Source: Ophioceras dolichostomum
Lineage: Eukaryota; Ascomycota; Sordariomycetes; Magnaporthales; Ophioceraceae
DNA length: 42,473 nt
Assembly (NCBI GenBank): GCA_003049485.1
Contig: PYST01000334.1
Coordinates: 1-42,473, forward strand
Direction of reading: 5' to 3'
Numbering within the stretch: the first letter of the stretch is position 1; each line of letters starts with the position of its first letter. Below, one piece after another: positions 23,827-33,279 of this stretch. Made by a program: the position numbers and the translations under genes. Below the pieces are notes generated by a model. It was not told the origin of the DNA. It saw only the letters and a program-made list of their open reading frames with translations, and did no database searches.

Positions 23827-23877
23827 ATTACGAGAACATAAGAAGAACGCGCGCTCTACCAGCCTCCTTCTGTCAAG

Positions 23878-24789
23878 ATGTCTTCTGATAACCAAAACAA
23901 CAACTCCCCTCCAAGCTCAAGCACCAACCCAGCAAACGACATGTCTCGCAACCGCCGTGGCTCCATCACCTCCGCTGCCTTCACCAACCTCTTCCAGAGG
24001 AGCAACTCGGTGTCGGCTGGCACTCCCATCATGCCGGGCCCCATCACCACCGCGGCCATGAACGATCAGCGTCGTCGGCTCTCGGTCTCCACTGTGGGAC
24101 TCTCTGGCACATCCCCTGGTTCTACTCTGCCCAGCGCCTTCGGCATCCGTCGGAGCAGCCTGTCCACAGCCGGTTCGGACTCGATCGACGAGAATGCCAT
24201 CGAGGAGGACGAGGGCGGCAGCAACGGCCGCACAGCTCCGGCCACTCCCTTCACCCGCCGCATGAGCTTTGGTGCCCAGGCCATGCGCAGTATGCGCACA
24301 GGGGGCGGCACCAGCCCGGGCTCTTCCAATGGTAGGCCCACATTCCCGAACGCCGCTGCCGCCGAGCGTCGCCGGAGCAGCAACGTTCTCAGCACCACCA
24401 CCCCCAACAGCGGCGGCATTTCGTTGTCGGCCACCGCGCCTCCCCGAGGAGGAGGCTCTCAGGCAAGCTTCGCTGCTCAAAATCCTAAAACGGGTTCTGA
24501 CATCATCTCTGCTGCTACTCGCTCAGACCAAGGCTTCAACTGGTCCGAGCAACTTAGGTCCCGCGCCGAGAGCACCGTGTCCGGCTCGCGCCCTGCGATG
24601 CCGTGGGGCTCGGGTCTGAGCTCTTCCCCGCCGCGCCAGATGCGCGGCGGAAGCCCTCCTGCAAACCACGACCGTGCCAAGTCCATCTCGGACATGCCGG
24701 CTCCTCCGGTCCAGTCCAGGCCGAGGGAACGCCAGAAGCCGGATCCCTTCCAGGAGCGGATCCTGAAGGGCGACTTCTACATGGATTGA
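23878..24789 (+). CDS. Small disordered serine-rich protein with repeated RRxS motifs
   Basis: A single exon encodes 303 residues. There is no globular domain, signal peptide or membrane segment; composition is rich in Ser, Arg, Gly, Pro and Thr. Five RRxS motifs at 26-29, 66-69, 91-94, 127-130 and 165-168 match the consensus for cAMP-dependent and related basophilic kinases. Further basic-Ser sites lie at RSNS (41-44) and RAKS (266-269). FNWSEQLRSRAES (220-232) and the extreme C-terminus, DPFQERILKGDFYMD (289-303), look like short ordered motifs; similar endings occur, to my recollection, in ascomycete proteins labelled conserved serine-rich. The ATG follows an A-rich, pyrimidine-rich leader ending CTGTCAAG. 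The role is unknown; a kinase-regulated scaffold or adaptor would fit but is inference. Confidence 0.88.
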   Translation: MSSDNQNNNSPPSSSTNPANDMSRNRRGSITSAAFTNLFQRSNSVSAGTPIMPGPITTAAMNDQRRRLSVSTVGLSGTSPGSTLPSAFGIRRSSLSTAGSDSIDENAIEEDEGGSNGRTAPATPFTRRMSFGAQAMRSMRTGGGTSPGSSNGRPTFPNAAAAERRRSSNVLSTTTPNSGGISLSATAPPRGGGSQASFAAQNPKTGSDIISAATRSDQGFNWSEQLRSRAESTVSGSRPAMPWGSGLSSSPPRQMRGGSPPANHDRAKSISDMPAPPVQSRPRERQKPDPFQERILKGDFYMD

Positions 24790-27344
24790 GCGCCGTCCAT
24801 CTGTCGCTCGCTGCCTTCCTACCGCCCTTCTAGGCTTATCCTCTCTTTATTACCCTCCAGTGTGCCAGGATGTCTTCATACCCGCTTCCCCTCCCTCCCG
24901 GTGTCACCAACAACACTCGAGCCGAGTCATCGAGCCACACTCCCCTGCTACCCTGCACCGGACGTTCTACCCAACGAATCCTTCAACTCATTCTGGGCTG
25001 GCCCCTTACCGCAGTCTGCTCTGGCAAATCTTTTTGGTACACATCTTGTCCCTGCCCTTTTCAGGCACATCGCATCACCACCTACTTCACTAAACTGCCT
25101 CAGAGCACGATACGACAGGGGCTATCTTGCCGTTCCCGAGTTGACCAGGGGCGTGGGGTTCGGTCTACCCGTTTTCCTGAACCGGGATTCGGATGATCAG
25201 CACTCAAGTGAGTCGCCGGCCAGCTAGCTAAGGTTGTGCTAGCACTCCTTTTTTGGTTTCCCTTTGTTTCAGTCACGGGGAGAGGTCTGGCGCCGTCAAA
25301 AGTTTCACCCGGAACGAGCCGTCATCCCGAAATCGGGCGAAAAGGGCAAAAGCAGAAAAGTCTAAAAGAACAAACAAAAAAAAGGAGGAAAAAATTCAAG
25401 ACAAAAAAGAACATCACTTGTGATGCCTAAAACAAAGGATTTGCTTCACACACACACGAAACCTGGGACAAGGAACTTGCTACTGCTACTCCTGCGAAGG
25501 CGTTGTTGGAACGGTACGGGGACCTCACTGTCGAGGAACCCCCCTCTTTACTGGGATCCTTGCATGGCGTCCACAGAACAGAACAGACTGTACGATTAAG
25601 TTTTCTCACAGGCGGGGCCTCTTGGTGTCTTCTCTCTACCTTTCCCCTAAAAGATTTTCTTTTTTTGTCTCTCGTCTTCTCTATGCCTGCCTTGGCGCAT
25701 CACAGAACAGGCACGCTTTTCCCGGGAGAAGGGGAAACGACGAGGGATTGAGGGAGGGGGAGACTCTGAAATTATGGCGTGCGAAAGTCGGCTTTTTTTT
25801 CTTTGGTCCTTTTTCTTTGCTCCTTTCACGGGATGGATGGATCGGATTCTTTCCAGGAAGGCTTTCCCTTCTTCGTTCCTTTCTTCTACCGGCGTACATT
25901 ATCCCACTCGAGGCACCTCCATTCAGGGGCCTGGTCTACATGGGACGGAGGATAGGGTTGGGTGTGGTGGGATTTTGCTTCCCCATTTTTGGCTTTCGTC
26001 TTGCTGTGAAGTCATCTTTTAGGGTTTTCTTTTTGCACCGCAACCACCTGACGACGTGGTTTTTCGTCGGGTGGGGGTGGGATGGGATGGAATAGGATGT
26101 GTGTGTGTGGGGATTTTGTTGAGATGGATGGTCTTGAATGGGCAAACCTACCCAGCGAAGACAAAACACACATTCTCGGGGCGTTTCACGGTCTACTTAC
26201 TTCTCCTCTCAAAAGAAGAAGAACAGAATGGTTATGTAAACATTCCATGTCTTGTTGTCTTTTATATCTCCCATCTCGGTTGTTTTATGTTCGTGGCCCG
26301 CCTGTTATTCTGTTATGAGAGTTCAGATAAAATATTCAATATGATCTTGACGACTTACAACCACACTACAAAGTTAAAGCCACTCTTCGGAGCCCAGGTA
26401 CCCTTTCCCGTATCGTGGTGGATTGTCCGTGCATTTCTCCGACTGTTTTGGTCTCGATACTGTGATGTTTTGATGATATCCTCCTACCTTGGCACACCCG
26501 AAACGGTCCACTCAAAGAGAAATACAGCTCAAGATATACCTACCTCAGTTTGTGGATGTGCAGGCTAGCGGTGACAGGCGGGCTCGGGCATTGATGGCGT
26601 GTAGCGTAGGTAACGAGCGTTGGGGCACGTCGGTATTTTGCCAAATCTAGATGACAGACAGACACAGGAAGGAGGAGGGGCAACACCGTAGAGCTGTGTA
26701 GGGACTACTGCGTTTTAGAGGCGTCTACCTCGTTGGGACAGCCATTGCCGCGCTTTTCTTGACGATCAGGGAGGGTATTTATAAGACTTGGTATACTATT
26801 AGATAGATTTTGCGTAATTCGCTAGCTAGGGGCAGGTAGTTACGTACAGGACGGATAGGGAAGGGTGGCAGCAGGCTCAGGTAGGTAGCTCCGTAGGGAG
26901 GGCTGTATACATAAGTTCTTAAGGCAGAGTCGGACAGAACTAGTTATGCTAAAGGCTAGGTATTTGCTGATTGGAAGGCAGACAAGAAAAACAGAATCGA
27001 CCACCCACCCACCCGGTCTCGCTTTTAACTCGTATCAAGTGTCCGTAATATGGATAGAAAGGCTGACAAGACAACCCTGGAAAAATTATGGTAGATGCAG
27101 AGATGGAGAGGAGGAGGGTGATGAAGGCGATGTACCTACACAAAGAGGTGAGTAGAGACAGAAGAGGAGCAGTAGTAGTGTAGTAAGATGCCATACACAG
27201 GCTGCCAAAGTCCCAAATGAAGCAAGGGGAAGAAGAGCAGGCCAGGCCGGGCGGGGTCCCGCCGCGCTCTCCTCCTCGTGTCTTCCTTTTTTTTTATAAC
27301 CGTCCTTCCTTCCTTCCTTTCCTTCCTTCTCCTTTCCCTCCCCT
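24790..27344. other. Convergent intergenic region, 2.55 kb
   Basis: Lies between the stop codons of two convergent genes and should hold both 3' UTRs. Contains T-rich and A-rich stretches (25360-25400, 25660-25680, 25790-25820), a GT run at 26098-26109 and a (TTCC)n tract at about 27302-27330 just beyond the regulator's stop. No frame looks like a gene: the longest, at 26056-26568, is T-rich and compositionally unlike the neighbouring exons. Confidence 0.6.
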
Positions 27345-30300
27345 TCAGAAAGGATACATCATACTCCCGTCCAACATGCCCCCAAACCACGGCTCAGCCG
27401 CAACGATGCTCCTCATACCCCCCGGCCCACCTCCCCCTCCCCCTCCAGGTCCGCTCAACCCCCCTAACCCCTGCAGATCATACATCATCAGCCCGCCGTT
27501 GCCGGCGGCGACCAACCCGCCGTACGTCAGATCCATGGCCTGCACGACCCCGTCGCCGAAGCTGCCGGGGTCGAAGTCGTTGCCCATCCACTGCGGAGGA
27601 CCGCCTGCGCCGGGGCCGCCGGGGGAGGGCTGCGCCGGTGGTGCGGGGCCGGATGATGGTTGTTGTTGCTGTTGTGGTGGTGGTGGTTGTGGTTGCTGTG
27701 GCTGTGTTTGGGATTGGGATTGTGGTGGGGGAGGAGGACCAGGCGGGCCTGGATGGGGACGAGGAGGGTGAGAGCCGGCGCCGCTGCTGCTTTCGTTGTC
27801 GTACATGAAGGGTTGGGGCGCTGAGGGGTTGTACCACGTCGGCATGGTTGGTGCGCCACCACCGCCGATGGTGGGGCGGGAGGGGGGACTGGTGGTGGAC
27901 GATGTGCTGGAGACGCCGGCGTTGAGGCCGGATGAGTTGGCGTCGTTTGCCGCTATCTCGGAGAGGAGTTGGAGAGGGGTGTTGGCAGAGGCGTAGGCTG
28001 GTTGGGGAGGAGGCTGCATGGAGGTTGGCTGTTGTTGCTGCTGGTGCTGCTGGTGCTGGAGCGGATGGTGATGGCTTGGGTGTGGGTTGAGATGGTGGCC
28101 GCCGTGGTGGTTAGGGTGGTGGTGGTGTTCGGAGGCAGCGTTGGGATCGCCGCCGTGAGGCCCATGCGGTAGGGTAGGGGACGGGAGATGAGGAGAGAGG
28201 AATGCGGAGTCGGGGCCGGCGGCCGGGGTGGGTGCTGAGGCGGCGGATCCGGTCCTCGCCGGAGGACCGCTGCTTATCGGCCCTGCTGATGCCGATACTG
28301 ATGCGGTGGTGGCGTTTGCGTTTGCGGCAGCATTCTGCTGACCTTGCTTCTTGAACCAGGAGCAGAGCATAGTCAGGACGAGGTGGAACTTGGCGGCGGG
28401 CCGGGAGCGGTCGTCAGCAGCGGCCTCGCGGAACTTCACGAGGAGGTGCTCGAGGTAGTGCTCGACCTTCATGTTGTCCTTGTTGATGACCTTGCCCAGC
28501 TCCGAGTCCGGAGAGGACGCGGCGAAGAACATCTTGACGAGCACGACCGTGGCGTAGGCCACGCGCACGAAGTTGAAGACGGGGAGACAGCGCACCGAGT
28601 CCGAGTCCATGCCAAGGAAGGTGTCGAATATGCCGTCGATGGCGGTCAGGCAGGCCGAGAGGGCGTTGATGTGTGCTGGGGTTAGGATCTGCCTTGGTAC
28701 GTACGGCTGTTGTTGCTGTGAGGATGGTGGCTGCTGTTGGGAGTTCTGATCGCCGCCGTTGGCGCCGGTGCTAATGGCAAGACCCTGTTCGAGGCCTGGC
28801 CTGAACTCGTCTGGGTTGTTCTCGTTGCGCAGTGCAATCTCGTGCATGTACAGACTAAGCACGTGAAAGCTCAGCTTGAGCGACGGCCGCAGCAGCTCAG
28901 GGGCGACGGAGGCGTGGTAGAGCTCCATGTCGCGCTCAAATCCGCGGATGCAGTGCTGAGTGCGCCGGTCGGAAATGTCGATCACGGCCATGGGATCGTC
29001 CATGTTGAACTGAACCCCAATCTCCTCGGCCAGGCGATGGGTCCAGACGAGGTGACACAAGTACTTGTCCGTGGGTGCAGCCTCGGGTGAGCTCTCGAGC
29101 ACGTCGACGCACTCGGTCATGAAAGGTGTCCAGCGGATCAGGTTCGGGCGGTGCAGCGCCATGGAGGCGTTGGAGGCCAAGAAGTAGCACGTCAGCCACG
29201 TCCGGCGCGACTCGATGCTGCAGGGGTCCGGCGGCGTCTTGCGCATTGGCGTCGACGCGTCGGCCTTCCACGACCATGGGATATGTCTGCCCTTGATGGT
29301 GGGCTTCTTGCGGCCAAGCCCGAGGTCGATGGCCAGAACAGCGGCCATGTGGATCATCTGGTAGAACTTCAGCTCCTCGAAGTGCTCGGGCGGCCAGTAC
29401 CAGAAGACGGCGACGTGGAGCGCCTGCACGATCTCCATGCTCTTCTCGCCGACGATGACTAGCTTCTCAGCAAAGATCTGCATCAGTTCCTTGACGAGTG
29501 TACGCTGCACCGAGGGCGTCTCGGACGAAGAAGCCGCCATAATGGCGAGGAAGAGGAGCGGCTTGTCCTGGCGGATCTGCGTCCAGCGGGTGCCCGCGGG
29601 AAACACGACGCCAGGGAGGTGCTGCACCATACGGTCTGTATACCGCATGAACAGCTGAGCCGCATTGTCCGGGGTGATGACGCCCCGTTCGACGATGTCC
29701 TTGTAGTCTGGCCCCATGATCTGCGGGGGCGGTCGGTACATGTCGGGCATATCGAGCGCATCCACTCCGTCCCGATCGCCAAGCTTCCGTTTCTGGCCGG
29801 CGGCGACGCCACCATTCGCGCTGCCGCTGCCGCCACCAACCTTCTCAAAAACGATTCCGTAGGCGTTGACGCGGGTGCTGGTACCCGTCGCGAGGTTGGT
29901 TGGCCCAGCTGTCAAAATAGGTCGCCACTCGGTAGTCGAAGCCGGGTTGAGGATGGTCGGGAGGCTAGACGATGCCGAGGCTGCTGCCGCTGTCGCCGAC
30001 GATGCCGACGCCGACGCTGATGGCGACCTAATGGCTCTACTGGCTGACCGAGACTCCTCCGTCCCACTACCCCCACCGCCTGGTGCCCCGCTCCTGTATC
30101 GGGCGGCCGGGGCCGACGCAGCAGACGAAGACGGGCTAGCGCCGAGAGCAGCAGGATGAGAAGCAGGAGGTGGCAGCTGTGCGCCCGGGGACGTCACGAC
30201 CGCCGCCGAAATCCCAGTCCCAGGGCCGCCCACACCCCCACCCCCACCACCGCTGCCAAGACCACCTCCTCCAAGGCCGCCCCCTCCACGGGTAGCTTGC

Positions 30301-30896
30301 AGCGTCGCAGTCAGGGCATCGATCTTCTTCTCCAGCTCAGCGACGCGACTGTCCGTCTTCTTCTGGCGCTTTCGCGTGGGCTGCGTGACAACGCAGTTCC
30401 GGCCGGCCTTGGCGCACCGCTTGCATGGGCCCAGCGGGTCGTTTTCGTCCGGCTGGCACCGCACCTTCAGTCCGCGGCAGGCCTCGCATGCTCGCGGCTT
30501 CTTGGCATCTTCGGCGGCTGCTGCAGCCGCGGCCGCGGCGAAGGCTGAAGATGAGGCCCCGACGAGGCCAGAGTCGGTGGCTGCTGTTCCTCCGATGCCG
30601 ACCTGTGGGTGTTGTTGATGTTGTTGGTGTTGATGTTGATGTTGATGGTATACCCCTGAACCTGGTCCTCCTCCTCCTCCGCTCGCTGTTGTCGGAGAGT
30701 GGGGCGTCGGTTGCTGTTGCTGCGAGTAGCCGCTGTTGCCGTCGGATCCGGCCCTCCCGGGCGACGGCATGTGCGGGGGCGTCGTTGACATGGAGTCGGC
30801 GCTCGGCGACCCGCTCGATCCGTCATCGTCGTCGCCGCCCTCAACCGGGCTTTGAAGCCTCGGGTCGAGGGCGTCCGGACCTGGACCTGGATCCAT
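27345..30896 (-). CDS. Zn2Cys6 fungal transcription factor
   Basis: A single exon encodes 1183 residues on the minus strand. The zinc cluster has C137, C140, C147, C158, C161 and C168, spaced C-x2-C-x6-C-x10-C-x2-C-x6-C, the Gal4-type fold in which six Cys bind two Zn2+. A basic linker (RKRQKK, 175-180) and a heptad-like helix (about 183-201) follow and probably mediate dimerisation. The fungal-specific regulatory (middle homology) region runs from about 400 to 850, with blocks such as WYWPPEHFEELKFY and AIDLGLGRK. The flanks are low-complexity: Gln/His near 84-96, a run of Ala at 120-128, Gly-rich linkers, and His/Gln/Pro tracts beyond about 900, likely disordered activation regions. The zinc cluster and middle region resemble the WAR1/LEU3-like group of ascomycete regulators; I cannot name an orthologue. 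Targets are unknown. The ATG gives the full zinc cluster with no need for an intron. Confidence 0.92.
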   Translation of the reverse strand: MDPGPGPDALDPRLQSPVEGGDDDDGSSGSPSADSMSTTPPHMPSPGRAGSDGNSGYSQQQQPTPHSPTTASGGGGGPGSGVYHQHQHQHQQHQQHPQVGIGGTAATDSGLVGASSSAFAAAAAAAAAEDAKKPRACEACRGLKVRCQPDENDPLGPCKRCAKAGRNCVVTQPTRKRQKKTDSRVAELEKKIDALTATLQATRGGGGLGGGGLGSGGGGGGVGGPGTGISAAVVTSPGAQLPPPASHPAALGASPSSSAASAPAARYRSGAPGGGGSGTEESRSASRAIRSPSASASASSATAAAASASSSLPTILNPASTTEWRPILTAGPTNLATGTSTRVNAYGIVFEKVGGGSGSANGGVAAGQKRKLGDRDGVDALDMPDMYRPPPQIMGPDYKDIVERGVITPDNAAQLFMRYTDRMVQHLPGVVFPAGTRWTQIRQDKPLLFLAIMAASSSETPSVQRTLVKELMQIFAEKLVIVGEKSMEIVQALHVAVFWYWPPEHFEELKFYQMIHMAAVLAIDLGLGRKKPTIKGRHIPWSWKADASTPMRKTPPDPCSIESRRTWLTCYFLASNASMALHRPNLIRWTPFMTECVDVLESSPEAAPTDKYLCHLVWTHRLAEEIGVQFNMDDPMAVIDISDRRTQHCIRGFERDMELYHASVAPELLRPSLKLSFHVLSLYMHEIALRNENNPDEFRPGLEQGLAISTGANGGDQNSQQQPPSSQQQQPYVPRQILTPAHINALSACLTAIDGIFDTFLGMDSDSVRCLPVFNFVRVAYATVVLVKMFFAASSPDSELGKVINKDNMKVEHYLEHLLVKFREAAADDRSRPAAKFHLVLTMLCSWFKKQGQQNAAANANATTASVSASAGPISSGPPARTGSAASAPTPAAGPDSAFLSPHLPSPTLPHGPHGGDPNAASEHHHHPNHHGGHHLNPHPSHHHPLQHQQHQQQQQPTSMQPPPQPAYASANTPLQLLSEIAANDANSSGLNAGVSSTSSTTSPPSRPTIGGGGAPTMPTWYNPSAPQPFMYDNESSSGAGSHPPRPHPGPPGPPPPPQSQSQTQPQQPQPPPPQQQQQPSSGPAPPAQPSPGGPGAGGPPQWMGNDFDPGSFGDGVVQAMDLTYGGLVAAGNGGLMMYDLQGLGGLSGPGGGGGGGPGGMRSIVAAEPWFGGMLDGSMMYPF

Positions 30897-33279
30897 CTGC
30901 TGGAGGTACTTACCGCCTACCCACCCAAGGTACGTACACCAATAAGGCAGGTAAGAGCTTTGCCTTAGTCAAGATGGCTTGGTTCTTTGGTTCTGCTGAC
31001 ACCTCAGGTTCTGCAACCTTGATTGGAACGAATGACCTCGCTCTGATACGTCCGTCGTTTGTCGATTTTCATCGCATGCGCTCCTCTCTTCTGTGCGGAT
31101 TCTTTTCCACTCCGTTCTGTGGCTCCCGGTCTATTACGAGCTGAGCTTGTGCAGCTTTGCAGCTTGCAGTTGTTCGGGATTTGCCCGATGAACCGGGATG
31201 CTTCCTCTGTCTCTCTCACAAGATTCCCGATCCCTCCAGCCCAGCTCGCTGACTTCCCGAGCTCCTCCGTGTGTGTGTTCCTCCACACACAAAGCAACCC
31301 GCCCGGAAGGCAAAGCCGCTGGGGGGCCGCGCAAGCTCGCGCGGAGCGTCCGGCAGTCCCGAACTTTTCGCCCTCTCTCTTTGTGCACGTCGAAAATTTC
31401 CTCAGCTTGTCCTCGACAACTCGATCGACATCGTGTGGGAAAAGCAAGGGGGGTCGTTGTCTTATTCAGCGCGCCGGTTCCAGCGTCGTGTGGATTGCGA
31501 CTGGGGCGGCGGGCAAGCAGCAGCGAGCAGCGACGGGCGCGGCGTGTGTGGACGGAGGTTGAAAGCAGCCGATGCGCCGACCTCTTCTGTTTTTTTATCC
31601 CCAGTGCTGTGGTTGCGCAAAATGGGGGCCAGGTTTTATGTGGCAAGAGTCCTGCTGTGCTGGGCAAGGACCACTCGGACAACCCCAGTTACACAGTAGG
31701 TGCTACCAAGAAAGGCTAGGGCCCCTTTATTTTCTTCAGTGCGGCGTGATCTCATCCCGATTACCGAGCTCGCCGAGCACGAAAAGAAAAGTCCGGCCCG
31801 TCCGGCTCCATGCACTGGATAAATTTAAACAGCAGACATTCCGCTTTCTCTCCCCTATTTTGGACACAGAATCACTTCGGTAAGGAGTAGAACGGATGAG
31901 GAGACGCGGGGACGCGAAGAAACGCGAGTTCCAACCACCTGGCTGAGTGTGTGACCCTTAATTAACGGATTGTTCTGGGGAAGTTTCCTCGTTGATGGCT
32001 ACATGTAACGGCCGGACTAAGACTTCCCTCCAGAGATATGGTGCCAGTCCCGTGCTGAGTTTGATTCGGCCTGTCCTGCACGTCGTTCATGTGATTTACC
32101 TCCATGTTGTTAGGTTGACAGCCTTCTCCTTTTTCTAGCTCGTATCCCACAACCATGGATGTAGGTAAGTCACCTCAACCTGAACATGGCTGTTTGTCGA
32201 CTATAACTAGGTACCTTCCTTACAAAGACACTGCCTAGCTACCGACCTACACGGTGCCGAGATGCAGAGTACCTACTGCTGTTCATGGCCGAAGATAGAA
32301 CAGCTAGAGATGAATCCCGTGCCGTTTCCGTCCCAGACTACCCACACGGGGCGGCATTGTCCCGGGAGTCCGTCGGGACACGGTGCATCCACGTCGCCCT
32401 GCTCGCCCGTCGACTCATCGTGGCATGGCGGCGACGTGTCGCGATTCTGACGAGTCGAGCGTTACTCACTTGTAGCAAGCGACCACTCGCTCCACCGTAT
32501 CCGCGAATGAGTCGAGTTTGTCTGCCCAGTCATCACGCAGTCATGTTCATGTACCTCCGTACCTCCTCCTCATAGTCACGAGCAAACATACGTCTTCCCG
32601 TCAACACGAACGACATCCATCGAACGAATGAAACTGGATCGAGAAAAAGATTGGAATTAAACCCCGAGCGATCATCCCCATCCGAAACCGAACCGAACCG
32701 AACCAATTCATAGAAAAATAACGCGGCTAGCTAATCAATCCCGAGGTATAATACTACTAACTAATACGACAAGTTGTGCTGAAGAGAAAAGCAAACAACC
32801 CCCCTGAAGAGAAAACCGAACAAGAAAACAAAGAGATAGTGGAGAAAGATATCGTGAGCTCAGCGGGCAAAAGAAAAATCAAGACAGGTAAAGCGCAGAG
32901 AAATCAAAGCCTTTCGCAGAGCCATGCGATGAAAATTCGGAGAAATATTGGTGTTATTGCGTGCGTGCTGCAGTCCATTTCTTCGTTTTTCGCGGCCTCG
33001 CGAGGTGGCATTAGTGTGAATAGGTAGGTAGAGACAGGCGGATAGATATGGGTAGGTGGTCATCGAAGCGTGTTTTCGAAATAGGCAAGATAGGTAGCTT
33101 AGGTAGGTGCCAGATAGAACTTATTGATACAAAACAGTGGGCGAGTAAATGAGAACCAAAACGAGTAAAAGAGAGACGAGAGATGAGAATAGCAAGCAGA
33201 GCAGGCAGACAGAGGACAGAGGACAGAGGGCAGATGGACTGGCAGTGATGCCAGATTGCATCGTCATCAATCATCAACA
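30897..33279. other. Intergenic region between the two minus-strand genes
   Basis: The left part should hold the leader and promoter of the Zn2Cys6 gene, the right part the 3' UTR of the RhoGAP gene. From about 31.0 to 31.7 kb several frames are open at once on both strands (up to 182 codons, 31134-31682 minus); this reflects GC-rich composition, and none resembles a protein family. The 32.6-33.25 kb part is A-rich with small tandem repeats (AACCG near 32690-32705; AGGACAG near 33220-33235) and TAGGTAGGTA copies. Confidence 0.6.
31004..31077 (-). promoter_or_regulatory. Overlapping upstream ORFs in the Zn2Cys6 gene leader
   Basis: On the minus strand ATGCGATGA (31077-31069) encodes Met-Arg-stop, and the second ATG inside it (31072) opens a 22-codon frame ending at 31004, about 107 nt before the main ATG. 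If transcribed, these short frames could lower translation of the regulator. The transcription start is not known. Confidence 0.3.

Larger units (their letters stand above)
15305..23877. other. 8.6-kb interval without a recognisable gene
   Basis: I see no protein family, transposon or structural RNA here. Frames up to about 205 codons exist on both strands (for example 18747-19358 minus, 17431-18012 minus, 19705-20283 minus), but they overlap one another, are rich in simple sequence and lack supported splice joins. ACCTAGGT palindromes occur at 16801-16808 and 17424-17431 amid other TAGGTA/GGTACC copies. The sequence is not strikingly AT-rich, so it does not look like a decayed repeat island. 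The last 1.5 kb (about 22.4-23.9 kb) is pyrimidine-rich and probably serves as promoter and 5' leader of the gene at 23878. Confidence 0.55.

Noticed and set aside
31134..31682. 182-codon minus-strand frame with overlapping plus-strand frames
   Set aside because: Several frames are open together, composition is that of GC-rich non-coding DNA, and no motif or family is recognisable.
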